Source of the DNA: Hofstenia miamia
Taxonomy: Eukaryota; Xenacoelomorpha; Acoela
Length of the DNA stretch: 64,000 nucleotides
Reading direction: 5' to 3'
Assembly: GCA_004352715.1 (NCBI GenBank)
Contig: SCFE01000055.1
Location: 396,676 to 460,675, forward strand
Shown: piece by piece, positions 11,565 to 24,492 of the stretch
Layout: every line of letters begins with the position of its first letter
How positions within the stretch are numbered: position 1 is the first letter of the stretch
Translations under genes and position numbers: made by a program
The notes under the pieces: model-generated
The model's database searches: none
The model's input: only the letters and a program-made list of their open reading frames with translations
Told to the model about the DNA's origin: nothing

Positions 11565-14500
11565 TAATGTTCTAATTAAATATTTATATGCACTTTATAA
11601 ATATAAATAATATAAATACAAATTAATCTGTTTTTGGGTTGATGTCACAAAGACATTCTTATATAATAAATAAAGGCCATATCAGAAAATTTATTGCAAT
11701 TTACAAATGGATTGATAACTAACTGTTTTTCCATTAGATTGGTTTTTATTACAAACTAACACATTACTAATTTTGGCATTTTAATTGTCATTTTGACATA
11801 TACTTTAATACACAATATATAACTTACAAAACTAAAAGAGTAGTCATTTGATGTTATTGTGTTTGGCCATTGCACATCAGATAACAACTAATGATAAGCA
11901 AATTAGAAAATTTGGAACAAGTTGGAATAATCCCCTAACTGTGGCAAGACATTTGTATTCAAAACATTAAATGTACTGCTAAAGATAGGGAACATATAAG
12001 AATAGACAACAATAATAACTTTGCACTTATACAAAATAATAATTCTCAAAACTAGTGAAAATTTGACTATTGGGAAAATAAATTATTTTATGAAACTTAC
12101 AAGCATAGCATTAAAACACATTGCTTGCTCACATTCTACACAACAGATCTAGTTGAAATCCTAATTCCAACTATGATATTGATACATAAACTGTGCTTTA
12201 GTTACAATGATAACAACTCCTACACATTCAACAGGAAGAATACAATCTCCAGTGGAGAAAGCAAATGCTCTACACATCATCAATATATGTGAAAGTCATC
12301 ATTGTGCAAAAGAAAAAGAAGATAATCAATAGTAGATGCCTTATATGAATTGAGACATTTGCAATTGGGCAAAAATTTCCCACTTGTTACATGTCAACAT
12401 TCTGGTACATTTGAATTTGAAAATTTGAGAGCCACAAAAATTAAAAAGAATAAAATAGCTCATTAGAGAACAGAACTTTGTTTCTTGTTGTTACACTTTT
12501 GTGGACAGACTTGGTAAATTCAATTATTTATATATTTTTATCTGTACTAGAGTTTTCTATAGCAGTAATTTTCACAAAACTCTGTGTCATCCTTGATGCT
12601 CATAAATGGCTCATTACATGTGAACAAGAATTTTAATCTAATCTGTTAATAACATCAAGACATGATTAAGACATGCTCTGAAAGTGCTAATTCAAATCTT
12701 ATTTTAATAAAATTGATGGAAATCTTTAATCAAGTCAACACACACTTTTGAATGACTAAGAATTAACTTTAGAGGTCTGATTCCATCTTTGAAATAAAAG
12801 CAATGTTTCTTATCAATTATTAACTAATGTTCTAGACTGAGTTAGGTGCTGTTACTGGTATTAAATGCTAAATATATATTTTTTCTATAGTTGTGATGCA
12901 TTCCTACATACACTCTGTTAAAGGCTAAGTTAAAATATTTGAAGAATTTAAAATTTTTGTAATTCAGTATTGCATTACAAGCAATAGGAGTACAGAATAT
13001 CACCCACTTGAAATTAACTAAACAAGAGAAAAAATAGCATCATTTGGAAAATTGTTTCTTAGATTTGAAAACTCAAAACCTATCTGCTTGGCAGAGTGTT
13101 TTCTCTGATATGTTGTATTCCATAAGATCGCTATTTAGCCCTACTACAAATACTAGACTGCATGACAGAATGCTTAAGTATTAGAAGAAATCTTCAAGTG
13201 GTAGATCAATCACTGCATGGCTTTCAACTGCTGATAAAGCTCTTTTTAAGAAATTCTTCCCCAATTTGTGGAGGAAATAAACATAATGGATATTATCCTT
13301 CATGCAGAAATGTCAGTTTTTGAAATGTAATGCAATCATCTGCACCATTAGTACATTAAGCTCCCATTGTAAGGTTGAACATCTAATTTTGGATGATTAA
13401 AAAAGGAAGGATAAGTCAGAATGAAAAATTGTGTCAAATTCTAATGAGGAGTGCTCTGACTTTGTTCAATAAGCTAATTCTCAAAGATATGTCCCTATAA
13501 AAAAGCTCAGATGAAAATTCAATCACCTGGAATGTTTTGCATCAGGGAAGAATGTTGTAGACAAGTTTTCAATAGTACTAACAGGAGCAGTACTATCTGT
13601 ACTGTTTGTGATAAACACATTTAGAATGTAACATAATTTTTAAGCTAATTTATTGTAATTTAGACCTACAAAAGGTCCCTAATCCCTTTACAAGTATGAA
13701 TTACAATTTAATGCATTAATTTTAGCAACCATAAATCAATAAGCAAATATGCAATCAGAATGGATGTGATATAGAGTATACAGCTGTGTCAATTTGGCAT
13801 GCTTTGACCATCTAATTTGGTAAAAATATTCACATTTTGTCTATTTAATTGTTGATAGAAAAGCAACAACTGGTTATTCAATGATGTTTGTCTCATTTGG
13901 ACAGTATATACTGCCTCAGTTTTCTAAAGTAGAACATATGTTTTTGAAACCATTAATGATTAATGCCACCAAAACTTGCCATTTTTACCCTATCATCATT
14001 CACTGTTTCTTAATTTATGCTGCACAATTGCTTGACTGTAATATTATAATAATTTGCAACTTATATTTATTTGTTATTACTATATCAACAAATATAATAT
14101 GTTAATAATTCTAAAACAAAAGTATATTGTGAATTATGTACATATCCACTTTACAAAATATGCTTTTATTTTTCTGATTGTATTGTATGGAGCAATAATA
14201 TTTTAAAATGATTAAATATTTCTGATGAAGTATTTGCAAATTTTCTTGAGATGGCATTTGTAGAACACTCTTAGAAAATACAATATGAAATCTTTACATT
14301 CCTATAAAATGTGGGCTATTAATTAAATTTTAATTCTTAAATAAATTGAGAAAATTAATGTTTCACAATATGAGTTGTGTCAATTTTCTTGTCTTTGCAA
14401 AAAATTACCTGTTATGAAAGAGATATTTAAGATATAAAACAGCATCCCTATTTGATTGTGCTTACATCATTGGCCATACATATAGTCATTTTTATGTCAA

Positions 14501-15481
14501 TAAAGTTGCTTATCTAGTTGGTGATTGAAATAAATCTAAAATTATAATGCTTTTAGTGTTCTTAGAGGTAGATACAAAAAATCATCTTTTAAAAACACTT
14601 AATAATGAACTACTTTATATTCAGTTTTGTATGGCTAATGATGTCATTAATATGAAATGTGTGTAATGGTCTGACATTTTTATTTTTAATATATTTTAAA
14701 TAAAGCATATTTTTTCCTAGGAAAAAAAATGTAAGCAAATCATATAGTGATATTATAATTTTTTGAATTTATTCAACAATTAAAATTTTGAGAATAGCCC
14801 CCCAATATTTTTTTAAGAATATATATTTATTTGATTTTATGATATTTAAGTTTAGGAAAGTATCTCTTACTTCTGGATTACACACTTATTAGGTATGGAA
14901 AACCCTAATATCCGTTTTATACTCACAGTTAAGCCAAGGATCCAATGAATGTAAATTTAAGCATGATGGAATATTCAAGATATAAATTTGAATGATTCAG
15001 TGAAAGGATTCTATATGCATCTAAAAAGTGTTGCATTACACTTCACATGGAGTCCTTTAAAGCCTAGAATTAATCTGCTGTTTTGCATACATTTTCTGAA
15101 TGGTAACTATTCCTGCACCTCCTAGAAAGCAATAAAATATAGAATTTAAATATTATTATTAAATATTTTGAATCTATGAATAACATGAATATATATTATA
15201 TAAAGTATTCATTGAATATCATAGAGAATATGCATTCATCATTAATGTGCTAAGGAATTAATTTTAAAGTGGCTTAGCATTATTAGTCTGATAACACATG
15301 GCTTTGCTATTGTAAGTGGCAGTCACCATGTTATATCTTCTACAGTGTACACAGTCTTGATCAACATAGTATAAATACATTTTTAAATTTTACTAATTTA
15401 AGTTATAGTATGATGTCTAGAATACATTAGAAGTGGTCTCTCCAAATCAGTAATAATAAAACTATCATAGTAATCATTAGG
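11565..15481. other. CpG-depleted AT-rich non-coding tract
   Basis: No gene is supported. The small open frame at 13881-14105 has AT-driven composition and no recognisable motif. The stretch 13060-13640 is slightly richer in G and C and may be an old transposon relic, but I could not identify it. Confidence 0.5.
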
Positions 15482-17086
15482 AAATGAAAATTTAGGTGGA
15501 ATATATTCAAATTAGGCAGCCTTTTTAGGCAGAATTGACTTGAATTAGGTAGAAAATAGGATTTTTGGGCAAAACTCAATTATCACAGAAGTTTGCAATT
15601 TCACAAACATGAGTTTGAATATAGTTTTGTTGCTGATATGAGGGCTGTTAGTGATGAAAAAATAAAGAATAATAAAACTATTTGACTTTGACAGAGCTAT
15701 ATAAGGCAAATTAATAAATTGCTATGGGAGAAGGGTCAGAAATTCCATTTCTGCATGCCATTCTACTAATCTTACATAGTCCTTCCTTTTTTACAATGAG
15801 ATTTTCAGCATTTTTATGCAAGTATACAGCCACTCCATTCCCAGTTTAAAATAACTTAATAAGTTTTTCTATGATGTAATTGGAATGTTTCAAGGCTTTT
15901 ACAGCAGCAAAGTTTTGCGCCTCCAAAGTCTTAATACTTGAAACAATAAAATGAAGAGAGGCAATGAATCCAATAGTTTGCAGAACCCCTTGCTGCTTCA
16001 TATGATCAAAAGCTTTTGCTAATTCACCTAAGTCAAATTGTGAAAATTTTCTGAGGAAATTCTTTAGAGATATAAAAAACAGCCTCCACCAAGTTCCCCA
16101 AAGTTTGATTGGAAATGCACTGTGTTCACCTTCAAATATGCACCATTCAAGTTGTTTTCCCTGGCATTTTTTAAATACTTTCTTCACATTCTTCACTAAA
16201 GAATTCACACTTTTGTTGATCTCAACATTTTTTGATAATAAATGTGCAGCCATATGAGTGTAGATAGTGATGTCTACAAGGTCAGTATATAGTGCTTTGA
16301 GGGTATGCACCCTGGCTGTATTGAATTTCATCATTGCTTTAATGATAGTTTCTTTGATTGTATGCTGATTGGGACTAGTGTCTGAAACTTTGACACTTGC
16401 CAAATCAAGTAATCCCAAAAGCTTGGCATAATATTTTGATTGATTATGGTAGTTGGCTTCATTAAATTCAATATAAAATTTTCTCTTCTAGTTTTTGCAT
16501 GACTTTCTTCTGCATTTCTGAATAACTCTAATCAGGATAAACTGTAGCTAGAGTGTGGTCTAAGGGTAGTAGTGCTCTTCTGAAGCTCTTCTCTATAAAT
16601 TTATCAGTGGTTGGTTCTGAAAAACTGAAATGGGGAATCATGCACTGATCTAAACTTCTGTTAGATCTTGGTATCTTCGATGTGTTTCTTCAAAGCAACT
16701 GTAACAATATTCATTTGCACTGGCCTCTCTTCAAAGCAACACTTTTCTGACATTTTTTGCAATGCAATCTTTCTTCAAAAACTTGGAGCCTTTTTAGAAG
16801 TGTGTGCTCATACACACAATCATGAAGTGTATTTATAGAAGTCATAATTCAACCTAGAACATGAAATGCACAACATCAAATTGATTGAAAACAATACATG
16901 GAATATCAAGCAGCAGCATGCTATTTCTCAGGAATAACAAATTGCTATACATACATTTCTAATAAAAACTAGTCAGAATAATGTACAATTCACTCAGCTT
17001 TTATCAGAAACTCAGGTGGTCCTCAGCAAAAAAACATGATAATTAGGCCATTTAGGGAAAGTTAGGCACCACCTAAATTTTCATTT
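15482..17086 (-). mobile_element. hAT-like DNA transposon relic with perfect 18-bp TIRs
   Basis: The ends are a perfect 18-bp inverted repeat: AAATGAAAATTTAGGTGG at 15482-15499 and its exact reverse complement at 17069-17086. The 1605-bp interior encodes a transposase-like protein on the - strand (separate entry). TTAGGC-rich subterminal repeats occur at both ends, as many hAT elements have. The CG content is very low. The hAT assignment rests on the protein, since target duplications were not resolved. Confidence 0.65.
15846..16418 (-). pseudogene. hAT-like transposase fragment (190 aa open frame)
   Basis: The open frame contains LVKNVKKVFKKCQGKQLEW followed about twenty residues later by KLWGTWWRLFFISLKNF. 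This resembles the hAT catalytic-domain pattern where a 'K-K-F ... p.....RWgTWl.a..Y...nf' region precedes the insertion domain; the expected RW is LW here. Upstream on the same strand (16420-16800), further pieces of the protein, such as HFSFSEPTTDKFIEKSFRRA, are readable but interrupted by stops. It is best called a decayed transposase. A domesticated gene is less likely because the N-terminal part is broken. Confidence 0.55.
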
Positions 17087-17397
17087 TTTAGTTATCATTT
17101 ACAAGTTTTAAAATAGTTACTTGAGTTCACTTTTAAAATATGTCCAGTAAAGTATATTTGTAAAGCAAATTTGTGAGCTTTACTGCTCAAATGAAGAAAT
17201 TATATGTCAAAGTTTTTGTGTGAACTTGTTTTAGGGCAAAGAAAGCATCCTGTAGACTGCATAGAGGTTTGCTGGAAAATTGCAATGAAATGTAATTCCA
17301 GACAGGAAAAATAATCTTGCCTACAATGAGCTTTTTAGCATTACAAAATCTTTAAATTAAATAAAGCAAAATATTGGGTTTCAATTCTCTAGTGTGG

Positions 17398-18010
17398 CAC
17401 CATTGAGAAATCAGCATTCATTCCTACTTTTCTATCTTATTGGGAGTTTTGAGCTGGTGTGTGGATTGATCTATGCTACAAATAATTAACTAACTCCTTA
17501 TGCTATTATAACCTTTACTAATAAAAGTTAAAAGTAAATAGGAGATAATGTTTGGGTAGAGTGCTGCCCTCAGTCAACAAGATATGGATAACCTTTTAGA
17601 AGAGTCACATATGACTAGAGGCCAAATTAGATTAGGAGTAAAGAAGCCCTAACTCTTGGGTGCAAGTGGTAAACCTTAGTGCACAGTAAAGTAACCTATG
17701 CTCAGTGCATTCCTCATCTCATGCAATTTAGGTGAAAGCATTAATAACAATTATAATAAGGAATAACAAGCAGTAAAAATGCTGTAGCCAAATACCTAAC
17801 CTAAGTTAAAGGATATACTAGTCAACTTGTCTGCCATCTGGGTGCCCCTTAACTACACAGTTGAAAATTAGAAAAACATAATTTAATAAAAGTAAATACA
17901 AGAAAAAATAAAAGTAAAATTAATTTAGTGATAATGAATTGAAGAAGAAATAAAATGAATAAAACTCATATAAATATACAAAATTAACCAGTATCTTTAA
18001 ACAAAAGCAT
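17398..18010 (-). repeat. Dispersed repeat R2, copy 2 (inverted)
   Basis: The reverse complement of 9830-10426, with moderate divergence and small indels. It has no coding capacity. With copy 1 it forms an inverted pair about 7 kb apart. Confidence 0.65.
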
Positions 18011-18048
18011 ACCATCAAAATATAAGCAAATATGTGGCAGGAACATAA

Positions 18049-18418
18049 TGTAGAGTCACTTGGGGCCTCTTTTTGTTTCACCTTAACTTTTAGGGCACTC
18101 TAAAATTAATTCAGTGCTATTCTTTTAATTAATTGTTAATTTTGTCAATTTTTGATTATTTTGAACCTAAGATTCGAACTTATTCATTGTCCCCTCAGAG
18201 CTTTTGTATTACTTGTAATTGCTCAGTTAATCTGCAAGAGAAAACTAACTTTTGTAAAGAACAGTAAATAATTACCTATTCTTGTATAAATAGGGCATAC
18301 TATTGTAAGAAAACATCAAATAAATTTTGTTCTACTGGATACCATTTGCTTTTCATTTTTATTATATTTTATTAACCTTTTTAGCTTTGGTATGGATTTG
18401 ATAATAATGAACTAGTAA
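18049..18418 (+). repeat. LTR-like terminal repeat, copy a (CpG-poor)
   Basis: Starts with TGTAGAGTCACTTGGGG. It shares its start, a TGTCCCCTC block at offset 139 and a TATA box (TATAAATAG at 18285) with copy b immediately downstream. This is the organisation of an LTR with its own promoter. CG is nearly absent. The end motif is unclear, so a MITE or another tandem repeat cannot be excluded. Confidence 0.4.
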
Positions 18419-18777
18419 TGTAGAGTCGCTCGGGGAAATTTAGTGCCATTTATATCTTTTTATTTCGATCTAAATCAATTGTATTTTGACGTCACTATGA
18501 CGTTCCTTTTTCGAGATTAGTTTCGTTGCTATCAGTCTTGTGTCCCCTCGTTGGTGCTTTGTTTTGCTCAAATTTAATTTACGAGGGAAAATTATTACTG
18601 ACATGTTAAACCACGTTGAATATCGATTAGTGTAAACAAAGACAGGTAAAAATGAATCTTTTTGTATAAAAAGTGAGAACACTGTAGCGAATGTTCAATA
18701 GACTTTGTCTACTCTTAACTATCGCTCTTACCGTTGTATCTTTTATTTACTTATTATTTTAAATGATAATTATTGCT
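18419..18777 (+). repeat. LTR-like terminal repeat, copy b (CpG-rich)
   Basis: Starts with TGTAGAGTCGCTCGGGG directly after copy a. It carries the TGTCCCCTC block at offset 122 and a TATAAAAAG box at 18665. It is rich in CG, in sharp contrast to copy a. If it is an LTR, the following GGCGACAATTCGGGAG would lie near the primer-binding region. That is inference. Confidence 0.4.
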
Positions 18778-19548
18778 TAAGATCGGCGACAATTCGGGAG
18801 TGCTTTCACTAGCACGGGGCGACAAGTTGCTCCTGGGGATCATTCGATCTTTCCAGTCCGAATTGTGGTTCTTTAAGTTATGTATACGGCTACGCATAAG
18901 GAAATAACAAATCTCTCGTTAGTAGTTCAACACGTACANNNNNNNNNNNNNNNNNNNNNNNNNNNNNNNNNNNNNNNNNNNNNNNNNNNNNNNNNNNNNN
19001 NNNNNNNNNNNNNNNNNNNNNNNNNNNNNNNNNNNNNNNNNNNNNNNNNNNNNNNNNNNNNNNNNNNNNNNNNNNNNNNNNNTACGCATAAGGAAATAAT
19101 AAATCTCTCGTTAGTAGTTCAACACGTACATGCACCTATAAGATCTAACACTGTGATGATACCATGCCGTTGGCTAGCACGAATATCTGGCAATTACAGA
19201 TTATTTAATAGTTAGCTGAGAGATAACAATGAAAATGAGAAGTAGGTTGTTTTTTCGAACTGAGATAGAAATTAAACAAGTGAGACAGATAGGGTAGCAC
19301 CAGTCAATAGGTTAAGCACTTTACTTCTGGAAGCTCCGCTTTGGCTGGAAGCCATAGGAATTGGTCATCTTGGTTGTTACCTAAAAGTAGTTCTGTTACT
19401 TGGATGAATTACCAATGTTACATCTGTACATGTTATAAGTTCTAATCTAAGCTGTTTCTTGGAATCGTGGCTGTACTGAACACTAATTAAACCTTCTGCA
19501 GAGTCAATCGAGTTTCTAGCTAAGTTTTACCAGCCACTGATTCTACAG
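18778..19548 (+). repeat. R1 repeat, unit 1 (contains gap)
   Basis: Begins AAGATCGGCGACAATTCGGG and ends TGATTCTACAG. A second, more diverged unit follows directly, and a third partial copy lies at 32588-32950. A 144-N gap (18939-19082) interrupts it, with the same 48-bp sequence on both sides of the gap. No protein is encoded. The unit follows the LTR-like repeat and could be its internal leader, but its nature is unknown. Confidence 0.6.
18939..19082. other. Assembly gap, 144 N
   Basis: A run of N. The 48 bp before it (18891-18938) and after it (19083-19130) are identical but for one base, so it is either a short tandem repeat collapse or unmerged overlapping contig ends. Confidence 0.95.
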
Positions 19549-20070
19549 TAAGATCTGGCAATAATGTGGGAGAATTCCTCTGTGCCTGGGGTGATAACTT
19601 GCTCCTTGATAGCTGTGAGCCTATATTGTTTCTGCTTTAGGGCTACGTATAGGGATAGGAAATAAAAGAACTACTATCTATTGATTGAACATGCACAAAC
19701 TAAAACACATCTTGAATATACTACGCCATTGGCAAACACAAATATGTGGCAGCTACACATTTATTAATATCTTATTACATGAGCTGAGTAGATAAACCCA
19801 GAGATAAATTATTATATTGAGCTAGAAATTACAACACAATTGGCAGCTTGGATTTGTAAGGATGGATTCTAAAGGCTTGGCTTTGGTGTGATGGTGTGTG
19901 AATTGGTCACTACTTTAACTGTCTTGGAATTACTTTTCTTTTATACAATGAAATTGGCAAATTACTAATCTTCTATTGTTTTGTTAGAGCACAGGATGCT
20001 CTCAGCAATGGTAATCTTCTGCAACCTTCATACCACTTGAGCTGCTAGAAGAACCCCGTGATTCTACAAT
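19549..20070 (+). repeat. R1 repeat, unit 2 (diverged)
   Basis: Aligns in order with unit 1. Start: AAGATCTGGCAATAATGTGG against AAGATCGGCGACAATTCGGG. Middle: GGGCTACGTATAGGGATAGG against CGGCTACGCATAAGGAAATA. End: TGATTCTACAA. The unit is about 522 bp, and unit 1 without the gap and the duplicated 48 bp is about 579 bp. It is non-coding. Confidence 0.55.
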
Positions 20071-21785
20071 AATCAGTTTTTACTTCAATTTTACTGTGTT
20101 TCAAAATTAACAAAAATTCAAGCTAAAATATAAATAGCAATGTTTTCACTTTGCCAAATTACAATTGGAAATAATTTGTAATAATAAAATTGAAATTGTT
20201 ATTAAAAGAATAGTTCCAAACACATAGAAATGTTATTATGCCACACTAGAGATACCTGGATCTAAAACTGGGCTCTTATTCTTCTCAAAGCTTCTTTTAT
20301 AGAATTATGCCTTAAAATGTTTAATAAACAAATCTTCACAAAAATTCTTTTCTTCTCAAGAGTTTTGTCCCTAAGTTCCATAATCTATATTTTGCCTAAA
20401 AATTTAGCTGCATTAGAAAAAAGAAACAAATTTGGTACAACAACATAAATCTTAGAGCTTACATTTTATCCTAAATGATCCATACTCTGTTAGTACTCCT
20501 CTTTAGTTTTTAGCCTGATATTTCTAACTTTATAATTTACTACATTTAAATGTATTTGATTGACTAGTTTGCAATTTGTTTTTGCTTTGTTCATGTACTA
20601 CTTATTCCTCAAGAGCTTTGGCTTACTTAGAAATTACAAAAAATAAGCCTAAAACAAAAGTTTTATATGGTTTCTTGACTGAACTCAGACCTACATAGTG
20701 TTTACTAATTTTGTTTTGGGATTCATTTAGCTTTTCATATATAAAATCGCTTAGATAACTATTTTAGTTGACTTCAAATTAAAGTCAGAGAAAGCAAATG
20801 ATCAAGAATTCAACAATTTCAGCTATATATTTCAGATTAGCAATTCAAAGGCCATAAGAGTTTAATAAATGAAGGATAACAAAATATATTTATTTACTCC
20901 TATTAAATAAAATAAGTAAGTAATATATATATTTGTTATTTGCTAATCACAACTGGGCATCCAATTAGGGTTGAATTTCTTTACAATTAGGTAAAGTATC
21001 ATAACTGTACAGTGTCATAAAAGTCTCTTGTAACTTAATTAGTAAGTCAGCTACATGTCAAGATGAATTGATTAGCAATTTTTTCATGTAAAAAGAATTT
21101 TGCCTAAGTTCCAATTGTAAGCATCTGTTCTTGAAACTAGAAATTAGTTTTCCTTGCGATCCTGTCAGTCTAAGATAATTTAGGGTTTTATTAATTAAAA
21201 ACAGGACTTAATGTTACAAAACTTAATTATAACTTGTATTGTTCAGGAAACTCTGTGAAGTTTTTACAAAGTAATCAGGGTAATAATGATTTATGCCTGG
21301 GGTGTCCCCAAGTGAGTCTACATTACATGTGCTTCTGAAAATTTTGGATGGTGTGTGAGGGAAGCATGCAGTGTATGTGTTGATTCCTTGTATATGCCAC
21401 TGAAATTGATGAAAATGAGAAATGAGTAATTAGTATTCAATCAAAATCATTTGCAAACAATTTGGAAAGGAAAGAAAAGGCTAAAAAATTATGCAATAAT
21501 AATTTACATTCTAAAGAAATACAATGCCAACAAATTATATTCCAAATAATGAAAATTCAATGAACTAAGAGGCAAAAACATATAGGAATATAGTACCAAG
21601 AAATGCTAATTTCAAAAATATGAATGTGAAATAATTAACATAGCAAAAGACAATATACCAAATAAATAGTCACATTCAAGATTTTTATGTTGATTTCAAG
21701 TTACTCAGCTCAAGCATGAGCATTTACATTCCATATTCAAGCAGCACATTCAACTTTATTGAGGCGGTTTTTGCAAGTTATACCA
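20071..21785. other. Non-coding AT-rich stretch with an inverted terminal motif
   Basis: No gene is seen. At 21306-21322 the opposite strand reads TGTAGACTCACTTGGGG, the same start motif as the LTR-like repeats at 18049 and 18419, in inverted orientation. It may mark the other end of an element of about 2.9 kb that includes the R1 units. Confidence 0.45.
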
Positions 21786-22777
21786 CCCTAGATAACAATT
21801 TAATGTTCAAAAAACATTGTTTTATGTTGCTATGTGGTTGTTTATGTATCAAAAATTAACATTGTTTTAGTGTTGAAATGGTACTATTTCACTAGTTGAA
21901 ACAACATTGCTTCAATAATGTCACATTAGGTTGCTTTTTAGTTGTTTTTTATGAATAAATAAGCAATATTTTGAGGTCCTAACAACATTGTTTTATATTG
22001 TCAAAGATTGTTTCAGCATTACTTTCAAATGCATTTCATTAAATTTATAAGCATAAAAATCTGCCAAATTTAGCAAAAATTTAAAATTTTAAAATTAATT
22101 ACAATTTTGAAATAGTAATTTCTTTAATCATGAAATTCTCTTCTGCTCAAATGTAATGTTTTTTATATAACAGTTAATTTCAAGGTGTCAAAATATACAT
22201 GAATAAATAATTTTGAAAATTTGCTTAGAAGTATATTTTAATTTTTCACAAATTTAAAATTTAGTAAAAGCTTTTCACAATTCCCATCTTTAAAAGGATC
22301 TAGTTATTAAAATAATGAAGTGAGTATTATTTGCAAGCATCTGTTCACTGATTATTAATTACAAAAAGGCCACAGATGCCACCAATGGTCCACCAAACTG
22401 ATGTCATCAGTGGTCACAAATACCACATGTTTTCCATATACTTTCCACTGATGATAGCCAATATTAAATTATGAATTGTAATTTATGACTGGACATAATT
22501 TGGTTGAGTTAAAGGCACAGTTGGAAGTGTGTATAGCATATTATCCTTAAGATGAAGGATGAATACCTTCCTGCAAACCATTGAATTCATTATAAAGTGC
22601 TCATAATAACAAGAGCTTGCATACTAATATTAATAAACATTAATAAATAGCAGAAAAATTTTGTAGTTGCTCAAATTAGTATTAACAGTTGTTATTATGA
22701 TGTCAATGGTTGCTGCAACAAACAAAGCTATGAAACTACTATAAACAACATATAAACAACCAAAATTGTTATCTGGG
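21786..22777. mobile_element. MITE-like element with AGATAACAATTT termini
   Basis: The left end reads CCCTAGATAACAATTT and the right end, read inward, CCCAGATAACAATTTT. Inside, both ends carry CAACA/TTGTTT-rich tracts. The 992-bp body has no open frame. It is probably a non-autonomous DNA element of unassigned superfamily. Confidence 0.4.
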
Positions 22778-24492
22778 ACAGTGCAAATATTACAGTCAAA
22801 TATTGTTAGATTAGAAGCAAATTATAATTTTGAATTTGATTAGCTAAATTTCTATTTCTAATCTTTAGGATTTTCATTTTTAGTATTTTCACTCTTTGGG
22901 CATTTTAATTTCAGTAATTTAATTTTTAGGATTATAAATTCTTGCATTATTTGCAAATTAATTTTTTGGTGTTACGTTTGTCATTAATATTTAGTTATTT
23001 CTTGCTATTGATTTTTATTTTTTAGGACTAAATGTAATAACCTTTACAAGCATCATTTGTTCCATTGGTATTAGATGTTGCAAATTTGGAAAAAAATTGT
23101 AATATCAATAACATACAATAAACACATTTTTAGAATTTGCCCTCATTTTTTGTAAAACTGAGAACAATTTTATTGTATTCTAGATATTCTTGCAAATGTG
23201 TAAGAACCACTTTATTTTGATATTTCAATATATTTTATAAATATTTTTACTCAAATCAAGTTATTTATTTTGCAGATTTTCAAGTTTTAAGATAGAATAA
23301 TGAAATTCAATAATATGAAATTCTTTGACTATAAACACATTAATATTTAGGACTTGATCAATTTTTCCTAAATTAGCATGTTATTGGATAGAATTATTTT
23401 GTTATTAACTGTTTGCTTCAATTCAATAATTATAAATACGAAATTATTTATACTTAACAATTTAACACCTTTTAAGAAAAATTTTAAATTTTAACAATGT
23501 ACACATTTTTTTTAAAATATTTCTGCTAGCAAATTTCAATTTATTTTATATTTTTACCTAGTTGAATATTACTCATTAGAAATTAGCTAATCATTTGCGC
23601 ATCTGGTATGAAATATGTTTTTATTTTTTGTTTGATATTTAGCATAGAATGCCAGCGGTAAAACAAAATCGGATGTTTTTGTGTGCTGCAGTAGAAATTT
23701 ACTTAAAATATTTCGTGATGCTGGGTTGATTTATTTTGCGTGTTAATCGGAGTTGAATGAATAGGAGCAAATGAAAAAGTGGTAATTTTCACTAACAATT
23801 CGCTGCTACAAATATTGTAAAACATTTAGAAATAGTAATTGCTTGTCAATGAAATGTAAAGTGTAAATATTAACTAAATGTTATTAAAATTACTTGAAAT
23901 GGAAGTATTTAATTTTTTTCATATTTCCTTTTTCTTAACATAAACATCTTATATATACCGTGGGAAATTCCCATGTTATTAATAACTTAACGATTACTCT
24001 GAAAATAATGTACGCAATAAAAATCAAATGTAACTTAACTTTAATTTTCTGTAAAAGCGGTTAATAATTTACCAAACCGAGATTCGAGTTTCACAGGGCT
24101 AGATGTAGAGGTTGAAAACACCAGGATACTGAGGGAAGGCGCAATGAATCAAATTCCAATACGTGATTGAGTTATTTGGGCAATACGTTCAGTGATCTGC
24201 TCAAGAATAGCTGCTATTCAATCACAAGTGTAATTTAAAGTACTGAGAAAAGGAGTTGATAGCGGACGCGGCGTTTTAATCCAAACGAAATGAGATACGT
24301 GTTTCCAATTTCGGGAAACATTTGCAATGAAATTCAGAAGGTTCTATCAATTGATTATATGTATTTAGTTTTTTCAAATGTTGCAGTTGTGTATTTACTG
24401 CGTTAAGAAATATATGCACACCAGTTATGCTCACACATGCTTTCATTACAGTGATCCAGAACTAGGTTAACATGGAATACTTTAATTTTCTT
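22778..24492. other. AT-rich non-coding tract
   Basis: No gene is seen. CG is rare up to about 23590 and then returns to ordinary density. Confidence 0.5.
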
